Below, piece by piece: positions 5,130 through 5,169 of a DNA stretch of 5,169 nt (its first letter is position 1; every line of letters starts with the position of its first letter). The DNA is from CAZIQY01 sp964541605 (lineage in GTDB: Bacteria > Desulfobacterota > Syntrophia > Syntrophales > UBA2185): assembly GCA_964541605.1 (NCBI GenBank), contig CAZIQY010000138.1, positions 1 to 5,169 on the forward strand, given 5' to 3'. Position numbers and translations under genes: made by a program. The notes under the pieces are model-generated. The model did not search any database, was not told the origin of the DNA, and saw only the letters and a program-made list of their open reading frames with translations.

Positions 5130-5169
5130 CGATTGTGTAAATTCATAAGGGCATAGAAAAGGTAGAAAA

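Noticed and set aside
1..5169. CRISPR array, tRNA or rRNA genes
   Set aside because: No regularly spaced long repeats and no tRNA or rRNA-like sequence were seen.

Overview
The window is a patch of mobile DNA with no recognisable housekeeping gene. It holds two transposition modules pointing away from each other. On the left is a complete IS21-family element (istA and istB, minus strand). On the right is an IS91-family HUH transposase preceded by the catalytic half of a tyrosine recombinase (plus strand). Base composition is moderate (about half G+C by eye), with AT-rich stretches near 2800-2880 and from about 4900 to the end. Ribosome-binding sites are of the AGGAG type. Together with the recombinase/IS91 pairing and the small zinc-ribbon gene, this suggests a Gram-negative bacterium, perhaps of the deltaproteobacterial (Desulfobacterota) kind. 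That is an inference from gene types only, and a weak one.

Left part (1-2752, minus strand). A small gene with a CxxC...CxxxxC zinc-ribbon N-terminus starts with TTG at 2752 and reads leftwards. I propose that an IS21-family element of 2422 bp (111-2532) sits inside it. The element begins TGAT and ends ATCA, is flanked by a perfect 5-bp direct repeat TTTTG (106-110 and 2533-2537), and carries istA (DDE transposase) and istB (AAA+ helper) overlapping by 17 nt. If it is removed, the zinc-ribbon frame stays open on into 105-1 and off the window edge. With it in place, the protein instead runs into the IS end and finishes there as a 118-residue hybrid. The IS end next to istA carries three exact copies of TGATACAAGACG and a fourth diverged copy, the probable binding sites for IstA. 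Two of these copies are translated in frame within the hybrid protein.

Middle (2753-3015). This is an intergenic stretch with an AT-rich upstream region and a small perfect inverted repeat, and the recombinase frame enters it with no recognisable N-terminal domain.

Right part (3016-5169, plus strand). A tyrosine recombinase catalytic domain keeps all its active-site residues but has lost its N-terminal half. Twelve bases after it comes a full-length IS91-family transposase with HUH and YxxxY motifs. Downstream is a gene-free region of 465 bases. It contains a perfect 12-bp-stem inverted repeat, a candidate IS91 origin or end structure with GTTC just before it, and then an AT-rich tract with a good TATAAT box that probably serves a gene beyond the right edge.
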